Assembly (NCBI RefSeq): GCF_003466125.1
Contig: NZ_QSOC01000002.1
Span: forward strand, 124,001 to 188,000
Origin: Collinsella sp. TM10-22
Lineage (GTDB): Bacteria; Actinomycetota; Coriobacteriia; Coriobacteriales; Coriobacteriaceae
Direction: 5' to 3'
Length of the DNA: 64,000 bases
In this document: positions 25,332 to 34,214 of the stretch, one piece after another
Layout: every line of letters starts with the position of its first letter
Position numbering within the stretch: the first letter of the stretch is position 1
Notes under the pieces: model-generated
What the model was told of the DNA's origin: nothing
Databases searched by the model: none
Seen by the model: only the letters and a program-made list of their open reading frames with translations
Program-made: the position numbers and the translations under genes

Positions 25332-25784
25332 ATGGTTTACGTATGGGAATTCGAGTTCTTTGATTCGGACGGCGTTGTCGACGCTGTGCCATGTGGCTCG
25401 CTGGGCGGAGGTGGAACGTTCGGATCCGACCTAAACGACGCTGTCGAAAGCGCCGCTGATTTTCTCGCATGCATGGTCGATGACCACCTAATGGGCGGCG
25501 TTGACCTGCCTGCGCCGGACTTTGGCCACGAGCCGCAGCACAGTGGCAAGATTATCGCCGTGGCCGTCAGTCGCGAACTCAACGATATCCCCGCCGTCAC
25601 CGCAGCGGATGCCGCGCGCATACTTGGCGTTAGCTCGGCAAGAGTATCGCAACTGATAAATGCTGGACTGTTGGATTCATGGAAGGATGGCACCAAGCGC
25701 ATGGTATCCAAAGCTTCCATCGAGGCACGACTCGCCGACGCTCCAAAGGCAGGACGCCCAAAAGAAATGCCTGTTGCCGTGTAA
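25332..25784 (+). CDS. hicB: HicB-like antitoxin with C-terminal excisionase-type HTH
   Basis: A 150-aa antitoxin. Residues about 1-85 form the HicB partial RNase-H-like fold (YVWEFEFFDSDGVVDAVPCG, then DLNDAVESAADFL) that binds HicA. Residues about 92-140 are a helix-turn-helix of the MerR/excisionase type (AADAARILGVSSARVSQL followed by a wing) for operator binding. The tail AGRPKEM is basic. An AAAGGAGG site is seven bases before the ATG. The same HTH type occurs in the HipA-like kinase at 56637. A 15-bp palindrome with a one-base loop follows at 25832. Confidence 0.82.
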   Translation: MVYVWEFEFFDSDGVVDAVPCGSLGGGGTFGSDLNDAVESAADFLACMVDDHLMGGVDLPAPDFGHEPQHSGKIIAVAVSRELNDIPAVTAADAARILGVSSARVSQLINAGLLDSWKDGTKRMVSKASIEARLADAPKAGRPKEMPVAV

Positions 25785-25831
25785 AGAGACGTCTAGGCAT
25801 ACCATTTTGGCATATTGACTATTGAGTTCTC

Positions 25832-25862
25832 TCGATTCGCGACGCACTGCGTCGCGAATCGA
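25832..25862. repeat. Near-perfect 31-base palindrome
   Basis: TCGATTCGCGACGCA (25832-25846) and its exact reverse complement (25848-25862) are separated by one base. It lies between hicB and the ADP-ribosylglycohydrolase gene. No U-tract follows. A one-base loop makes it an unlikely terminator and more like a cruciform, recombination or protein-binding site. Confidence 0.7.
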
Positions 25863-25923
25863 ACTGAACATATTGCCGCAGGTAGCCGCGCATCCTCAAT
25901 CCAAAGTACGAGAGGTGTTTCCC

Positions 25924-26712
25924 ATGACAGACAGACCGAAAACAACGCTACGCGACTGTATTTACGGGCTTGCCGTCGGCGACGCGTTGGGCGTTCCCTA
26001 CGAGTTCAGGCCCCGCGGCACGTTCGAATGCACGGACATGATCGGCTACGGCACGCATGGGCAGCCCGCCGGCACTTGGAGCGACGACACATCTATGACG
26101 CTTGCCACCTGCGACTCGATTAGGGAGCTCGGGCATATCGACACCGCAGACATGCGCGACAAGTTCGTAAGCTGGATTGCCCGTGGCGAGTATACGATTG
26201 ACGGCGTTTTCGATTACGGTGGTACGACCGCCTGCGCCTTGCACGCCGGCAAAGGTGGCTCCGGCGAGCGCGACAATGGCAACGGATCGCTCATGCGCAT
26301 CGCTCCCCTGGCGTTCACCGATGCGACGGACGAAGAGGTCAGAAAGGTCTCCGCGATTACGCACGCCCACAGAACGTCAACCGACGCATGCATCATATAT
26401 GTCGAGCTGATGAGGGATGTGATGAATGACGTGCTCCCCTCGTGGGCACTCCATCTGAAAGGCGTGCCCGAGCACGAAATCAGGTCCGGCGGCTTCGTGC
26501 GCGACACGCTTAAAGCCGCTACCTGGTGCTTTGTCAACACCAACAGTTACGAAGATTGCGTGCTTGCCGCCGTCAACCTGGGCGACGACACCGACACCAC
26601 CGCAGCCGTCGCCGGCGCCCTCGCCGGCACGGCCTACGGTCTCAAAACCATCCCACAGGAGTGGGTCGACGCCCTACGCGGAAAAGAGCTGATTGAGAGC
26701 TGCCTGTTTTAG
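25924..26712 (+). CDS. ADP-ribosylglycohydrolase (DraG/ARH family)
   Basis: A 262-aa ADP-ribosylhydrolase that would remove ADP-ribose from a target, using a dinuclear metal site. The metal ligands are visible: WSDDTSM at 52-58 and NLGDDTDTTAAVAGALAG at 218-235. The N-terminal GLAVGDALGVPYEF is typical. ATG 25924 follows GAGAGGTG by six bases; an earlier ATG in the same frame crosses the palindrome. It lies next to HicAB and a small orphan protein, in an accessory segment. It may counter an ADP-ribosylating activity or act in nucleotide metabolism; no transferase is nearby. Confidence 0.9.
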   Translation: MTDRPKTTLRDCIYGLAVGDALGVPYEFRPRGTFECTDMIGYGTHGQPAGTWSDDTSMTLATCDSIRELGHIDTADMRDKFVSWIARGEYTIDGVFDYGGTTACALHAGKGGSGERDNGNGSLMRIAPLAFTDATDEEVRKVSAITHAHRTSTDACIIYVELMRDVMNDVLPSWALHLKGVPEHEIRSGGFVRDTLKAATWCFVNTNSYEDCVLAAVNLGDDTDTTAAVAGALAGTAYGLKTIPQEWVDALRGKELIESCLF

Positions 26713-26744
26713 GGCGCCATTCAAGAAATAAGGCAGGAGGCGTC

Positions 26745-26966
26745 ATGGAGAGGAAGATCGCAAATATAGACGAGTTCCAAGTGGACGAAAACGGGATTCC
26801 GCTATTTCCAGCAGGACTGAAGGAAGAAGCCAACCTCTATGTCCTCCCCGACGGGCGTTACCTCCCCTGCGGGGTCTACCGGACCGAAGATGGCGGCTCG
26901 CTCATTTATGAGCCATCCGAACTAAGCTTCTTCGGGCAGATGCTTGCCCAATTCAAAGAGAGCTAG
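26745..26966 (+). CDS. 73-aa conserved-looking hypothetical protein
   Basis: A 73-aa protein starting 32 bases after the ADP-ribosylglycohydrolase stop, with a good GGCAGGAGGCG site. It is hydrophilic with two or three likely strands (NLYVLPDGRYLPCGVYRTED and GGSLIYEPSELSF). No family is recognised. It may be cotranscribed with the hydrolase. Confidence 0.65.
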   Translation: MERKIANIDEFQVDENGIPLFPAGLKEEANLYVLPDGRYLPCGVYRTEDGGSLIYEPSELSFFGQMLAQFKES

Positions 26967-27045
26967 AGGCTTGATTGCCCGTTAGATCGACACTGCTCCA
27001 AACCAGGGGGCAGGCTATCCTCCACCGCGGCCCGTGAGGTAGAAT

Positions 27046-27051
27046 TATGAT
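27046..27051 (+). promoter_or_regulatory. -10 box for the structured small-ORF RNA
   Basis: TATGAT at 27046-27051 is close to consensus; transcription would start near 27056, right at the 5' arm of the long-range stem. The -35 is not obvious. Confidence 0.4.
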
Positions 27052-27052
27052 T

Positions 27053-27313
27053 GCCGCGGAATCCGCCTGCGGGCAACGCTCCGATCTCCGATTGGGGTGA
27101 AGCCTATGAACTTGTTTCTTGAAATCCTGCGCCTCTCGATGTATGTGACCGGCATTGCACGGAACCTCTACTCGATCTGGCAGGAATATAAGCAGTAACG
27201 GATAGCGAAGGGAGTCATAAAGAAAGGGCCGGTTGCAGCCGGCCCTTAAGACACTTGTACCTGCGTTGCCCGCGTCTCCGAAGTGTGACTAGCTAAGGAG
27301 CGGGTTCCGCGGC
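27053..27313 (+). ncRNA. Structured RNA with paired ends enclosing a 30-codon ORF
   Basis: The 5' arm GCCGCGGAATCCGC (27053-27066) can pair with GCGGGTTCCGCGGC (27300-27313) over 14 bases with one G-U. GCGGGCAACGC (27069-27079) pairs perfectly with GCGTTGCCCGC (27263-27273). The ends of the inferred transcript therefore close on each other around a 30-codon ORF and an internal 9-bp hairpin (27224-27247). This is the layout of translation-silent type I toxin mRNAs such as aapA1. The transcript itself is inferred. Confidence 0.45.
27106..27198 (+). CDS. 30-aa amphipathic peptide, type I toxin candidate
   Basis: A 30-codon ORF from ATG 27106 to TAA 27198 with GGGGTGAAG nearby. The peptide begins MNLFLEILRLSMYVTGIARN, continues LYSIWQEYKQ and has a hydrophobic/amphipathic helical pattern with a net positive and polar tail. 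Size and character match type I toxins. It lies within an RNA whose ends are complementary. No coding function is proven, and it could also be a leader peptide or a chance ORF. Confidence 0.5.
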   Translation: MNLFLEILRLSMYVTGIARNLYSIWQEYKQ

Positions 27314-27428
27314 ACATCCTGATTTTACCCAGTGGCAAGACTCTTTTACAGCCGTTCCACCGTTTATTTACATCTGCCATCACGGGCGGGATGTTTTGCA
27401 CTCTCGCGAGCCAACCGGCACCACTCCC

Positions 27429-28766
27429 CTACTTACCAAAGATCGCAGCGAGTAAGCCCTTTCGTTTGGGCTTTTCCTCTCGGTAAGAGCCCTCGGCAGC
27501 TGCCGCCACCTGACGCGGTTGCTCGCCGCCTCCGCGGCGTACGATCTGGTATAGGAAGGGCGATTTAACGTATTTGACCTCGATGGGTGTGGCGTGCACG
27601 GTGCTTTCGCTCGACAGTATCACGTTGGGATTGAGCGGTGCCACCACATGCGTCTCGCGCTTGTCGCTAAACGCTACCGCGGCCGCGCGACCCGTCTGGC
27701 CGTTCACGGCAATGCGCACCTGCTCGCCGTCGCGACTATCCGACGCCGGGCGATCGACAAAGTAGACCGGCACCATCACCAGGCCGTCCTTATGCTTGCG
27801 GGCCTTGCGCGCCCAGGCGCGGATGCTCTTTTTATTGAGCCCCAGCATCGCCTCGGCATCGTTGCCGGCAATGTCGAGCGCCAGCTTGTCAATGACCACC
27901 TGGTCCTTGGTGGACGCATCGACGGAGACAATCCGGAAGTCGCCTTCTTGCATGGCCGGGTCAAACGGCCCAACCTTGGCAAAGTCCCACGGCTCCAGAA
28001 TGCCCATGAGGCGAACGTCCAGGTAGTTTGCCCTGGGATATGCCCAGTCGAGCACCTCGTAGTACACCAGGGTTTCCTTGTTCAGGCCCTTGCCCGGGAA
28101 GGACGCCATCATGCGAAGATCCGCAAGTGCCATGGGGAAGTAGAAGAGCATCATACCGTTTTGGATCGCATCTTCCACATCGTGGCCGGCAAAGGCATCT
28201 GGGTATTGGCGTACCAGCTCAAGCGCATTGGCACGCGCCTGCTGCGGCGTTATCTCGCAGGGAATACCCTGCTCGGGCACATATTCCGCACCAACGCCCA
28301 TGGTCAGACGCTTGCTAAACGTCCCCGGCTTGAGCAGGTCAGCGACACCGATTTTATTGCCGCACGAAGGGCACTCAAACACGCGCTGGGTTGACTCACC
28401 CTCAAAGGACGCTCCGCAGAAGGGGCAAGGAATACTCACATGCGTGGCATCTTGGAACTCCTGCGCCGTGCCGCGATCCTCCCACAGCAGATGTTCCAGG
28501 ACCGACTGATTGCGCCAGTGCGAATTAAAGAAATACCAGTCCGGGTCCTCCGGGCGCTCGAGCTGCGAGACGTGCGTGAGCTTAAGCAGCCCATCGACAA
28601 CCGTCAGCGGCGCATGGCGAATGCCCAAGGCGCTTTTGGGCTCCCCCGCATCGGCCTGCCACGGAATGACCGCACCGCAATAGGCGCACTCAAAGCTGCG
28701 CTTAGCCTGGTGTGAGTACATGGGGCCGCCGCAGTTTTGGCATTTAATAGCAAACATCTCATCCAT
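27429..28766 (-). CDS. Double zinc-ribbon protein of unknown function
   Basis: A 445-aa protein with two zinc-ribbon modules near the N-terminus: CxxC pairs in IKCQNCGGPM and FECAYCG (residues 8-35), then CPFCG and CPSCG at about 112-137. The following 300 residues are mixed alpha/beta and end in a basic Lys/Arg-rich tail (KPKRKGLLAAIFGK). No signal or membrane helix is seen. AAAGGAGG precedes ATG 28766. It is divergent from the CDF transporter gene. Function is unknown; nucleic-acid or metal-related roles are possible. Confidence 0.8.
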   Translation of the reverse strand: MDEMFAIKCQNCGGPMYSHQAKRSFECAYCGAVIPWQADAGEPKSALGIRHAPLTVVDGLLKLTHVSQLERPEDPDWYFFNSHWRNQSVLEHLLWEDRGTAQEFQDATHVSIPCPFCGASFEGESTQRVFECPSCGNKIGVADLLKPGTFSKRLTMGVGAEYVPEQGIPCEITPQQARANALELVRQYPDAFAGHDVEDAIQNGMMLFYFPMALADLRMMASFPGKGLNKETLVYYEVLDWAYPRANYLDVRLMGILEPWDFAKVGPFDPAMQEGDFRIVSVDASTKDQVVIDKLALDIAGNDAEAMLGLNKKSIRAWARKARKHKDGLVMVPVYFVDRPASDSRDGEQVRIAVNGQTGRAAAVAFSDKRETHVVAPLNPNVILSSESTVHATPIEVKYVKSPFLYQIVRRGGGEQPRQVAAAAEGSYREEKPKRKGLLAAIFGK

Positions 28767-28795
28767 GGAAACGTCCTCCTTTGCACAGGGGCTGT

Positions 28796-28812
28796 CGACA
28801 TTAAGTATGTCG
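28796..28812. promoter_or_regulatory. Small inverted repeat in the zinc-ribbon/CDF divergent promoter region
   Basis: CGACAT (28796-28801) and ATGTCG (28807-28812) flank five bases. This may be an operator for one of the divergent genes; it is short enough to be chance. Confidence 0.3.
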
Positions 28813-28984
28813 AGTAAACAGTCACATGCCCATACCCATGTGGCCCAAAATGGACCACCCAGGCAGACGAGAAGACTCGCTCGTTAGCACCGGCAGACTA
28901 TTGCTGCATTTTCTGATCATCGGTGCACGGCGCCCCCGCGCGAGCTACACTATCCCCTTAAACATGATTGTGAGGACGATCGCC

Positions 28985-30166
28985 ATGCTATTTGTTCATC
29001 GACTGGTACATAAACTTGTTCCCGGCAGCGAGGGCGAACCGGTCGATGCCGGCACCCGCACCAACGCGGGCTTTGCCGCAAGCCTCATCTGCATTGGCCT
29101 CAACATCACCCTGTGCCTGGCCAAGGGCATCGCGGGCCTGCTCGCCGGTTCCGTCTCCCTCATCGCCGACGCTTTCAACAACCTCTCCGATGCCTCGAGC
29201 AACATCGTGAGCCTGCTTGGGTTCCGCCTTGCCAGCCGCCCGGCAGACGAAGGTCACCCCTATGGCCACGGCCGCTATGAGTACCTAGCCGGCCTATTCG
29301 TCGCCGTCCTGGTTTGCGCCGTCGGCATCAACCTGATCCTCGAGTCGGTCACTAAGATCATCAAGCCTTCCCCCACCGCATATTCGGTGCTCTCCTTAGC
29401 CGCCCTCGTCTTGTCCATGCTCGTTAAGCTCTGGATGGCCGCGTTCAACCGCGCACTGGGCAACCGAATCGATTCCGAGACGCTCATCGCCACAGCACAG
29501 GACTCCAAAAACGATGTCATCACCTCGGGCGCGGTCTTGACGGCAGCACTTATTTCGCAAACGACCGGCTTTGACCTCGATGGCTGGGCAGGCCTGGGCG
29601 TGGGCATCTTCATCTGCATCAGCGGCATGGGCCTCGTGCGCGACGCCATCAGTCCACTGTTGGGACAGGCACCCAGCCCTAAGCTTGTTCAAGCGATTCG
29701 CGACAAGATCATGTCGTATCCGCAGGTCCTGGGCACGCACGACCTCATGGTGCACGACTACGGCCCCGGCCGCCAGTTTGCCAGCGCCCACGTGGAGATG
29801 CCCGGCGAGGGCGACGCGTTTGAGCACCACGAGATCCTGGACACCATCGAGCACGACATCAAGCGCCAGATGGGCATCGACATCACGCTGCACAGCGACC
29901 CCATCGCCACCACAGGCGACGACCTGCGCGGCTGGGTCAAGCGCGGCGTCATGCAGATCAATCCCGCGCTCTCCATCCACGACCTGCACGAGCACGACGG
30001 GTTCGTTTCGTTTGACCTGGTGCGTCCCGACGGCTTTGACATATCCGACGAGGAGCTGCTGGAGCTCGTCACGCGCATCGTGCACGAGCGCCGGCCCGAT
30101 GTCTCGTGCGTCGTCACATTTGACTCGGGCTTTAGCTCGCCCGAGCGTCCGGCAGAGCAGCTGTAA
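28985..30166 (+). CDS. Cation diffusion facilitator (divalent metal efflux)
   Basis: A 393-aa CDF-family transporter exporting Zn, Mn or Fe by proton antiport. Six membrane helices span about 27-250. The metal-site residues are visible as DAFNNLSD (62-69) in helix 2 and the DSKND segment in helix 5, and the loop HPYGHGRYEYLAG (91-103) is family-typical. The soluble C-terminal part is ferredoxin-like and unusually long, with two such domains (HDLMVHDYGPGRQFASAHVE and HDLHEHDGFVSFDLV). Thus it belongs to the longer CDF class. ATG 28985 has GAGGA eight bases upstream. Confidence 0.92.
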   Translation: MLFVHRLVHKLVPGSEGEPVDAGTRTNAGFAASLICIGLNITLCLAKGIAGLLAGSVSLIADAFNNLSDASSNIVSLLGFRLASRPADEGHPYGHGRYEYLAGLFVAVLVCAVGINLILESVTKIIKPSPTAYSVLSLAALVLSMLVKLWMAAFNRALGNRIDSETLIATAQDSKNDVITSGAVLTAALISQTTGFDLDGWAGLGVGIFICISGMGLVRDAISPLLGQAPSPKLVQAIRDKIMSYPQVLGTHDLMVHDYGPGRQFASAHVEMPGEGDAFEHHEILDTIEHDIKRQMGIDITLHSDPIATTGDDLRGWVKRGVMQINPALSIHDLHEHDGFVSFDLVRPDGFDISDEELLELVTRIVHERRPDVSCVVTFDSGFSSPERPAEQL

Positions 30167-30184
30167 CCCCGCTCCGCTCGGCCG

Positions 30185-31171
30185 CTAGTTTCCCTGTGCA
30201 CCCAAAATGCCGTTTTGTAGGGCGTTCCAGGCATCTGTCGCCATGTCTCCCAAGTTCTGCGCGGTATCGCCCAGGTTTTGTGTCGTATCGCCCAGCTCTT
30301 GCGCCTTGTCTCCCAATTCCTGCGCCTTGTTGCTCAGGTCCTCCAGCATGTTGGAGCTCGAGCTGTCGGTGCCGCTTTGGCCGTCGGACGAGTTGCCCGA
30401 GCTGTTCTTATGCGTGAGTTGAATTTCAAGGTTACCGTTGTCGTTATAGTAGGCAGAAGTAACGACCCAGTTGGCATCGACGACGGGCGTTGAGCCATCA
30501 TCAGTCAGAACCACGGCATTCGAAAGATCAGCGCCGCGCGACTTGAGAATCTTTTTGGCGTTGGACCAGTACTGTCCCGGGATATCGCCCAGCTCTACTG
30601 CACCCACCTGGGCGACCTCTGTCTGCTCGGCCGTCGTGCTGGTTGTAGCACCTCGCTTGTTGAGCATGCCCGACACAATGGCGAACACAATCGAGAGGGC
30701 AAAGAAGATCGCCAGCACAATGAGGATCTTCTTGATCACGCTCGACGAACGCGACGGCTTCTTCTCCTCGTCCTCGCCATATTGCGGAATCGACTTGGGG
30801 TACTCGCGATACGGCTCCCGCGACCCGTAGCGAGGCTGCGCCGTGCGAGGCATATACGTCGTCTGCTGAGGCTGCGAAATGGGATTCTGCGGCAGTTCAT
30901 CATAGGGATTCGGCGTCGAGGCGGCATAAGAATCCTGCGGCGCGTAATCAAACGGGTCCGGAGCTGCGTTGCCATAGGGGCCATGCGAAGATGCAGCGTA
31001 AGAATCCTGCGCCGTGTCGCCATAGTCCATAACCCGGGTGGGCTCGGCAGAAGGCTGCGTCGCGGCGGGGTCGGTATAGCCGGGGTTGGGAACAACGCGG
31101 GTCGCATCGGCGCTATCGCCAGCCTGCGCGGAACCGTAGCCGCCCATCACGGTTGTCTTGTCCTGATCCAT
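30185..31171 (-). CDS. Single-pass membrane protein with disordered N-terminus and C-terminal heptad repeats
   Basis: A 328-aa protein. Residues 1-140 are Tyr/Pro/Gln/Asn-rich and low complexity. One membrane helix lies at about 149-170 after a basic stretch. A small folded part follows with IPGQYWSNAKKILKSRGA and VVTSAYYNDNGNLEIQL. The C-terminus has five seven-residue units of the type xAQELGD or xTQNLGD, encoded by five 21-base DNA repeats at 30246-30350. GGAAAGGAAT precedes the ATG. The orientation suggests a cytoplasmic tail and an extracellular coiled coil. Not assigned to a family. Confidence 0.75.
   Translation of the reverse strand: MDQDKTTVMGGYGSAQAGDSADATRVVPNPGYTDPAATQPSAEPTRVMDYGDTAQDSYAASSHGPYGNAAPDPFDYAPQDSYAASTPNPYDELPQNPISQPQQTTYMPRTAQPRYGSREPYREYPKSIPQYGEDEEKKPSRSSSVIKKILIVLAIFFALSIVFAIVSGMLNKRGATTSTTAEQTEVAQVGAVELGDIPGQYWSNAKKILKSRGADLSNAVVLTDDGSTPVVDANWVVTSAYYNDNGNLEIQLTHKNSSGNSSDGQSGTDSSSSNMLEDLSNKAQELGDKAQELGDTTQNLGDTAQNLGDMATDAWNALQNGILGAQGN
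30246..30350. repeat. Five tandem 21-bp repeats inside the membrane-protein gene
   Basis: Five 21-base units (30246, 30267, 30288, 30309, 30330) encode the heptad LGDxAQE-like repeats. They are imperfect, with the first four most alike. Copy number may vary between strains. Confidence 0.75.
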
Positions 31172-31286
31172 GCAACGATTCCTTTCCGTCGCCCGTAAGC
31201 ATCAAGTTATCCATGCATTCTACCCGCGCAAAAGCCTATGATGGGCAGAGCCCGTCGGTATCTACAAGACAAGCGCGGCCAGAAAC

Positions 31287-31322
31287 AAAAGCCCCGCCGG
31301 GCCTTGGTAGGCGCGGTGGGGC
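31287..31322 (-). terminator. Terminator after fhs
   Basis: On the minus strand GCCCC-ACCGCGCC pairs with GGCCCGG-CGGGGC over about 12 bases with one wobble and one mismatch, then TTTTG follows. Confidence 0.75.
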
Positions 31323-31347
31323 GGGCAAGCGGCTATGAGCAGCAGGC

Positions 31348-33015
31348 TTAGAACAGGCCGGTGATGTTGCCGTCGTTGTCGACGTCGATGTTCTCGGCCG
31401 CGGGAACCTTGGGCAGACCCGGCATGGTCAGAACGCTGCCGGTCAGCGCGACCACAAAGTGGGCACCGGCGGAAACCTTGAGCTCGCGTACCGTGATGCG
31501 GAAGCCCTCAGGAGCGCCCAGCGCCTTGGCGTTGTCGCTAAAGCTGTACTGGGTCTTGGCAACGCACACCGGCAGGTTGCCAAAGCCGTTCTCGCGCAGC
31601 TCGGCGAGCTGGCGCTTGGCAGCCGGCGTAAAGTCGACGCCATCGGCGCGGTAGACCTTAGTGGCGACAGCCTCCAGGGCGTCGGCCACATCGGCACCGT
31701 CCTCGTAGGCAAACTTGAGCTCGCTCGGCTGCTCAATCAGGCGCATGACCTCATCGGCCAGATCGAGCGCGCCCTCGCCGCCCTTGGCCCAAACTTCGGA
31801 CAGCTTCACGTTGACACCCAGCTTCTGGCACTCGGACTCGATGAGCGCAAGCTCGGCCTCGGTGTCCGTCGGGAAGCGGTTGATGGCGACCACACAGGGC
31901 AGACCGTAGACGTTCTGGATGTTGTCGACGTGACGGAGCAGGTTGGGCATGCCGGCCTTGAGGGCCTCGAGGTTCTCCTCGTTGAGGTCGGCCTTGGCAA
32001 CACCGCCGTTGTACTTAAGGGCGCGAGCGGTCGCGACGACCACGACGGCGTTGGGACGAACGCCCGTCATGCGGCACTTGATGTCCAGGAATTTCTCGGC
32101 ACCCAGATCGGCACCAAAGCCGGCCTCGGTAATGGCGACATCGCCAAAGCGCATCGCCATACGCGTGGCCATGATAGAGTTGCAGCCGTGGGCAATGTTG
32201 GCGAAGGGACCGCCGTGGACAAACGCGGGCGTGCCCTCGAGCGTTTGCACCAGGTTGGGCTTGAGCGCATCCTTAAGCAACGCGGCCATGGCACCCTGGG
32301 CCTTAAGGTCGCGGGCACGGACGGGCTCGCCGGCAAAGCTGTAGCCGACGACGATCTCGCCCAGGCGCTCCTTGAGGTCGCTGATGCTCGTAGACAGGCA
32401 CAGAATTGCCATGACCTCGGAGGCGACGGTGATATCGAAGCCGTCCTCGCGCGGCACGCCCTGGGCTTTACCGCCAATGCCGTCAATGACGTGGCGCAGC
32501 TGACGGTCGTTCATATCGACAACGCGCTTCCAGGTGATGCGCTTAACATCGATACCGAGCTGGTTGCCTTGCTGAATATGGTTGTCGAGCATGGCGGCCA
32601 GCAGGTTATTGGCGGCGCCAATAGCATGGAAGTCGCCGGTAAAGTGCAGGTTGATGTCCTCCATGGGGATGACCTGCGCCCAGCCGCCGCCGGCAGCGCC
32701 ACCCTTGACGCCAAAGACAGGGCCGAGCGAAGGCTCACGCAGGGCCACAGCGCTCTTGACGCCGCGACGGCGCAGTCCATCGGCCAGACCGATGGTCGTA
32801 GTGGTCTTGCCCTCGCCCGCAGGCGTGGGGTTGATGGCGGTCACGAGGACAAGCTTGGCCTGGTGATCGGTCGGCTCGTTGAGCAGGGAATAGTCGACCT
32901 TTGCCTTGTCAAAGCCGTACGGAATCAGATGCTTAACGTCGACGCCGGCGTTCTTGGCCACCTCGGTAATAGGCAGCGGCGTAACAGAACGTGCGATTTC
33001 GATGTCAGTAGGCAT
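31348..33015 (-). CDS. fhs: Formate--tetrahydrofolate ligase
   Basis: A 555-aa ATP-dependent ligase that makes 10-formyl-THF from formate and THF. The N10-formyl-THF synthetase P-loop [13 protein letters not shown] (62-74) and the [20 protein letters not shown] motif are present, and the C-terminus follows the family. Length is standard. ATG 33015 follows AAAGGACC; the frame continues 20 codons upstream with no site. With folD and fchA at 21-22.7 kb it completes a formate-to-methylene-THF route, useful for purines, serine or methionine. It is single-gene, with a terminator at 31287. Confidence 0.96.
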   Translation of the reverse strand: MPTDIEIARSVTPLPITEVAKNAGVDVKHLIPYGFDKAKVDYSLLNEPTDHQAKLVLVTAINPTPAGEGKTTTTIGLADGLRRRGVKSAVALREPSLGPVFGVKGGAAGGGWAQVIPMEDINLHFTGDFHAIGAANNLLAAMLDNHIQQGNQLGIDVKRITWKRVVDMNDRQLRHVIDGIGGKAQGVPREDGFDITVASEVMAILCLSTSISDLKERLGEIVVGYSFAGEPVRARDLKAQGAMAALLKDALKPNLVQTLEGTPAFVHGGPFANIAHGCNSIMATRMAMRFGDVAITEAGFGADLGAEKFLDIKCRMTGVRPNAVVVVATARALKYNGGVAKADLNEENLEALKAGMPNLLRHVDNIQNVYGLPCVVAINRFPTDTEAELALIESECQKLGVNVKLSEVWAKGGEGALDLADEVMRLIEQPSELKFAYEDGADVADALEAVATKVYRADGVDFTPAAKRQLAELRENGFGNLPVCVAKTQYSFSDNAKALGAPEGFRITVRELKVSAGAHFVVALTGSVLTMPGLPKVPAAENIDVDNDGNITGLF

Positions 33016-33146
33016 GGGCGGTCCTTTCGTTACCGGATGAGAAAAAGACCAATCCAGCATAGCACGGGCGCGCAATAGTAAAACACCCGTAACCGACGAA
33101 CGGCGATATGTTTACCCAATGCCCAGCGATAGCCTACAAACCCATC

Positions 33147-34214
33147 CTAAACGGTCGGCTCAATTCCCAAATGCTCAAAGGTGCGAAGGGTTGCCTGACG
33201 GCCCTGGGGCGTGCGAATCATCAACCCGCACTGCAGCAGATACGGCTCATAGACATCCTCAAGCGTACCCGGGTCCTCGCCCACCGCACTGGCAAGCGTG
33301 GTCAAGCCAACGGCACGGCCGGAGAACGTCTTGGCGAGTGTCTCCAAAATGCGAATATCCATCCAGTCCAAGCCAAGCTCGTCGATCTCGAAAAACTCGA
33401 GCGCCTGACGGCAGATATCGAGCTCGATAGGGCCGTTGCCGCGCACCTGCGCGTAATCGCGCACGCGCTTGAGCAGGCGATTGGCAAGGCGTGGCGTGCC
33501 GCGCGAACGCGAGCCGATCTCGAGCGCGCTCGGATGGTCGATCGTCACGCCCAGGATAGTCGCCGAGCGCGTCACAATCTGGGCGAGCTCCTCGACCGTG
33601 TAGTAGTCCAGGCGATATGAAATGCCAAAGCGGTCGCGCAACGGGCCGGTCAACATGCCCGAACGGGTCGTGGCCGCCACCAACGTAAACTTGGGAATAT
33701 CCAAGCGAATCGAGCGCGCAGCCGGACCCTTGCCGATCACGATATCGAGCGCAAAGTCCTCCATCGCGGGATACAGAACTTCCTCGACCGAACGGTTGAG
33801 GCGGTGGATCTCGTCGATAAACAGCACGTCACCCGGTTGCAGGTTAGTCAGAATGGCCGCCAGGTCGCCGGTGCGCGCGATGGCCGGACCGCTCGTCGTC
33901 TTAATCTGAGCGCCCAGCTCGTTGGCGATAACCGTAGCCAGCGTGGTCTTGCCCAGACCCGGAGGGCCCGAGAAGATCACGTGGTCGAGCGTCTCGCCGC
34001 GGCTCTGCGCGGCCTCAATCAGCACGCGAAGGCTCTGCTTGATATGCTCCTGACCGCAGTAGTCATCCAAGCGCTGGGGACGCAGGGTACGATCGACATC
34101 GAGGTCCTCGGGCGTCAGCTCCGAGCCCACCATGCGCTCACCGTGCGCCATGGATGCCGCCGGCGAGTTGCCGGGCGTCGCCCACAGGTCCTGAGAGTCA
34201 TCGGCTTCCCACAT
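33147..34214 (-). CDS. ruvB: RuvB, Holliday junction branch-migration ATPase
   Basis: A 355-aa hexameric AAA+ motor that drives branch migration with RuvA. Walker A GPPGLGKT at 83-90, Walker B LFIDEIHR, sensor 1 in AATTRSG, the arginine-finger region GPLRDRFG, and a C-terminal winged helix (RTPQGR) are all visible. The ATG at 34214 overlaps the RuvA stop in TGATG, so translation is coupled. A GTG one codon upstream is an alternative. Order is ruvC-ruvA-ruvB. Confidence 0.97.
   Translation of the reverse strand: MWEADDSQDLWATPGNSPAASMAHGERMVGSELTPEDLDVDRTLRPQRLDDYCGQEHIKQSLRVLIEAAQSRGETLDHVIFSGPPGLGKTTLATVIANELGAQIKTTSGPAIARTGDLAAILTNLQPGDVLFIDEIHRLNRSVEEVLYPAMEDFALDIVIGKGPAARSIRLDIPKFTLVAATTRSGMLTGPLRDRFGISYRLDYYTVEELAQIVTRSATILGVTIDHPSALEIGSRSRGTPRLANRLLKRVRDYAQVRGNGPIELDICRQALEFFEIDELGLDWMDIRILETLAKTFSGRAVGLTTLASAVGEDPGTLEDVYEPYLLQCGLMIRTPQGRQATLRTFEHLGIEPTV

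Noticed and set aside
27053-27313. Reading the small-ORF locus as a transposon-like element because of its inverted ends
   Set aside because: There is no target duplication, the arms hold a promoter-adjacent 5' end, and the pairing fits RNA folding better. It is not excluded.
31459-33078. 539-codon frame antisense to fhs
   Set aside because: A mirror of a conserved housekeeping gene with no family match or ribosome site.
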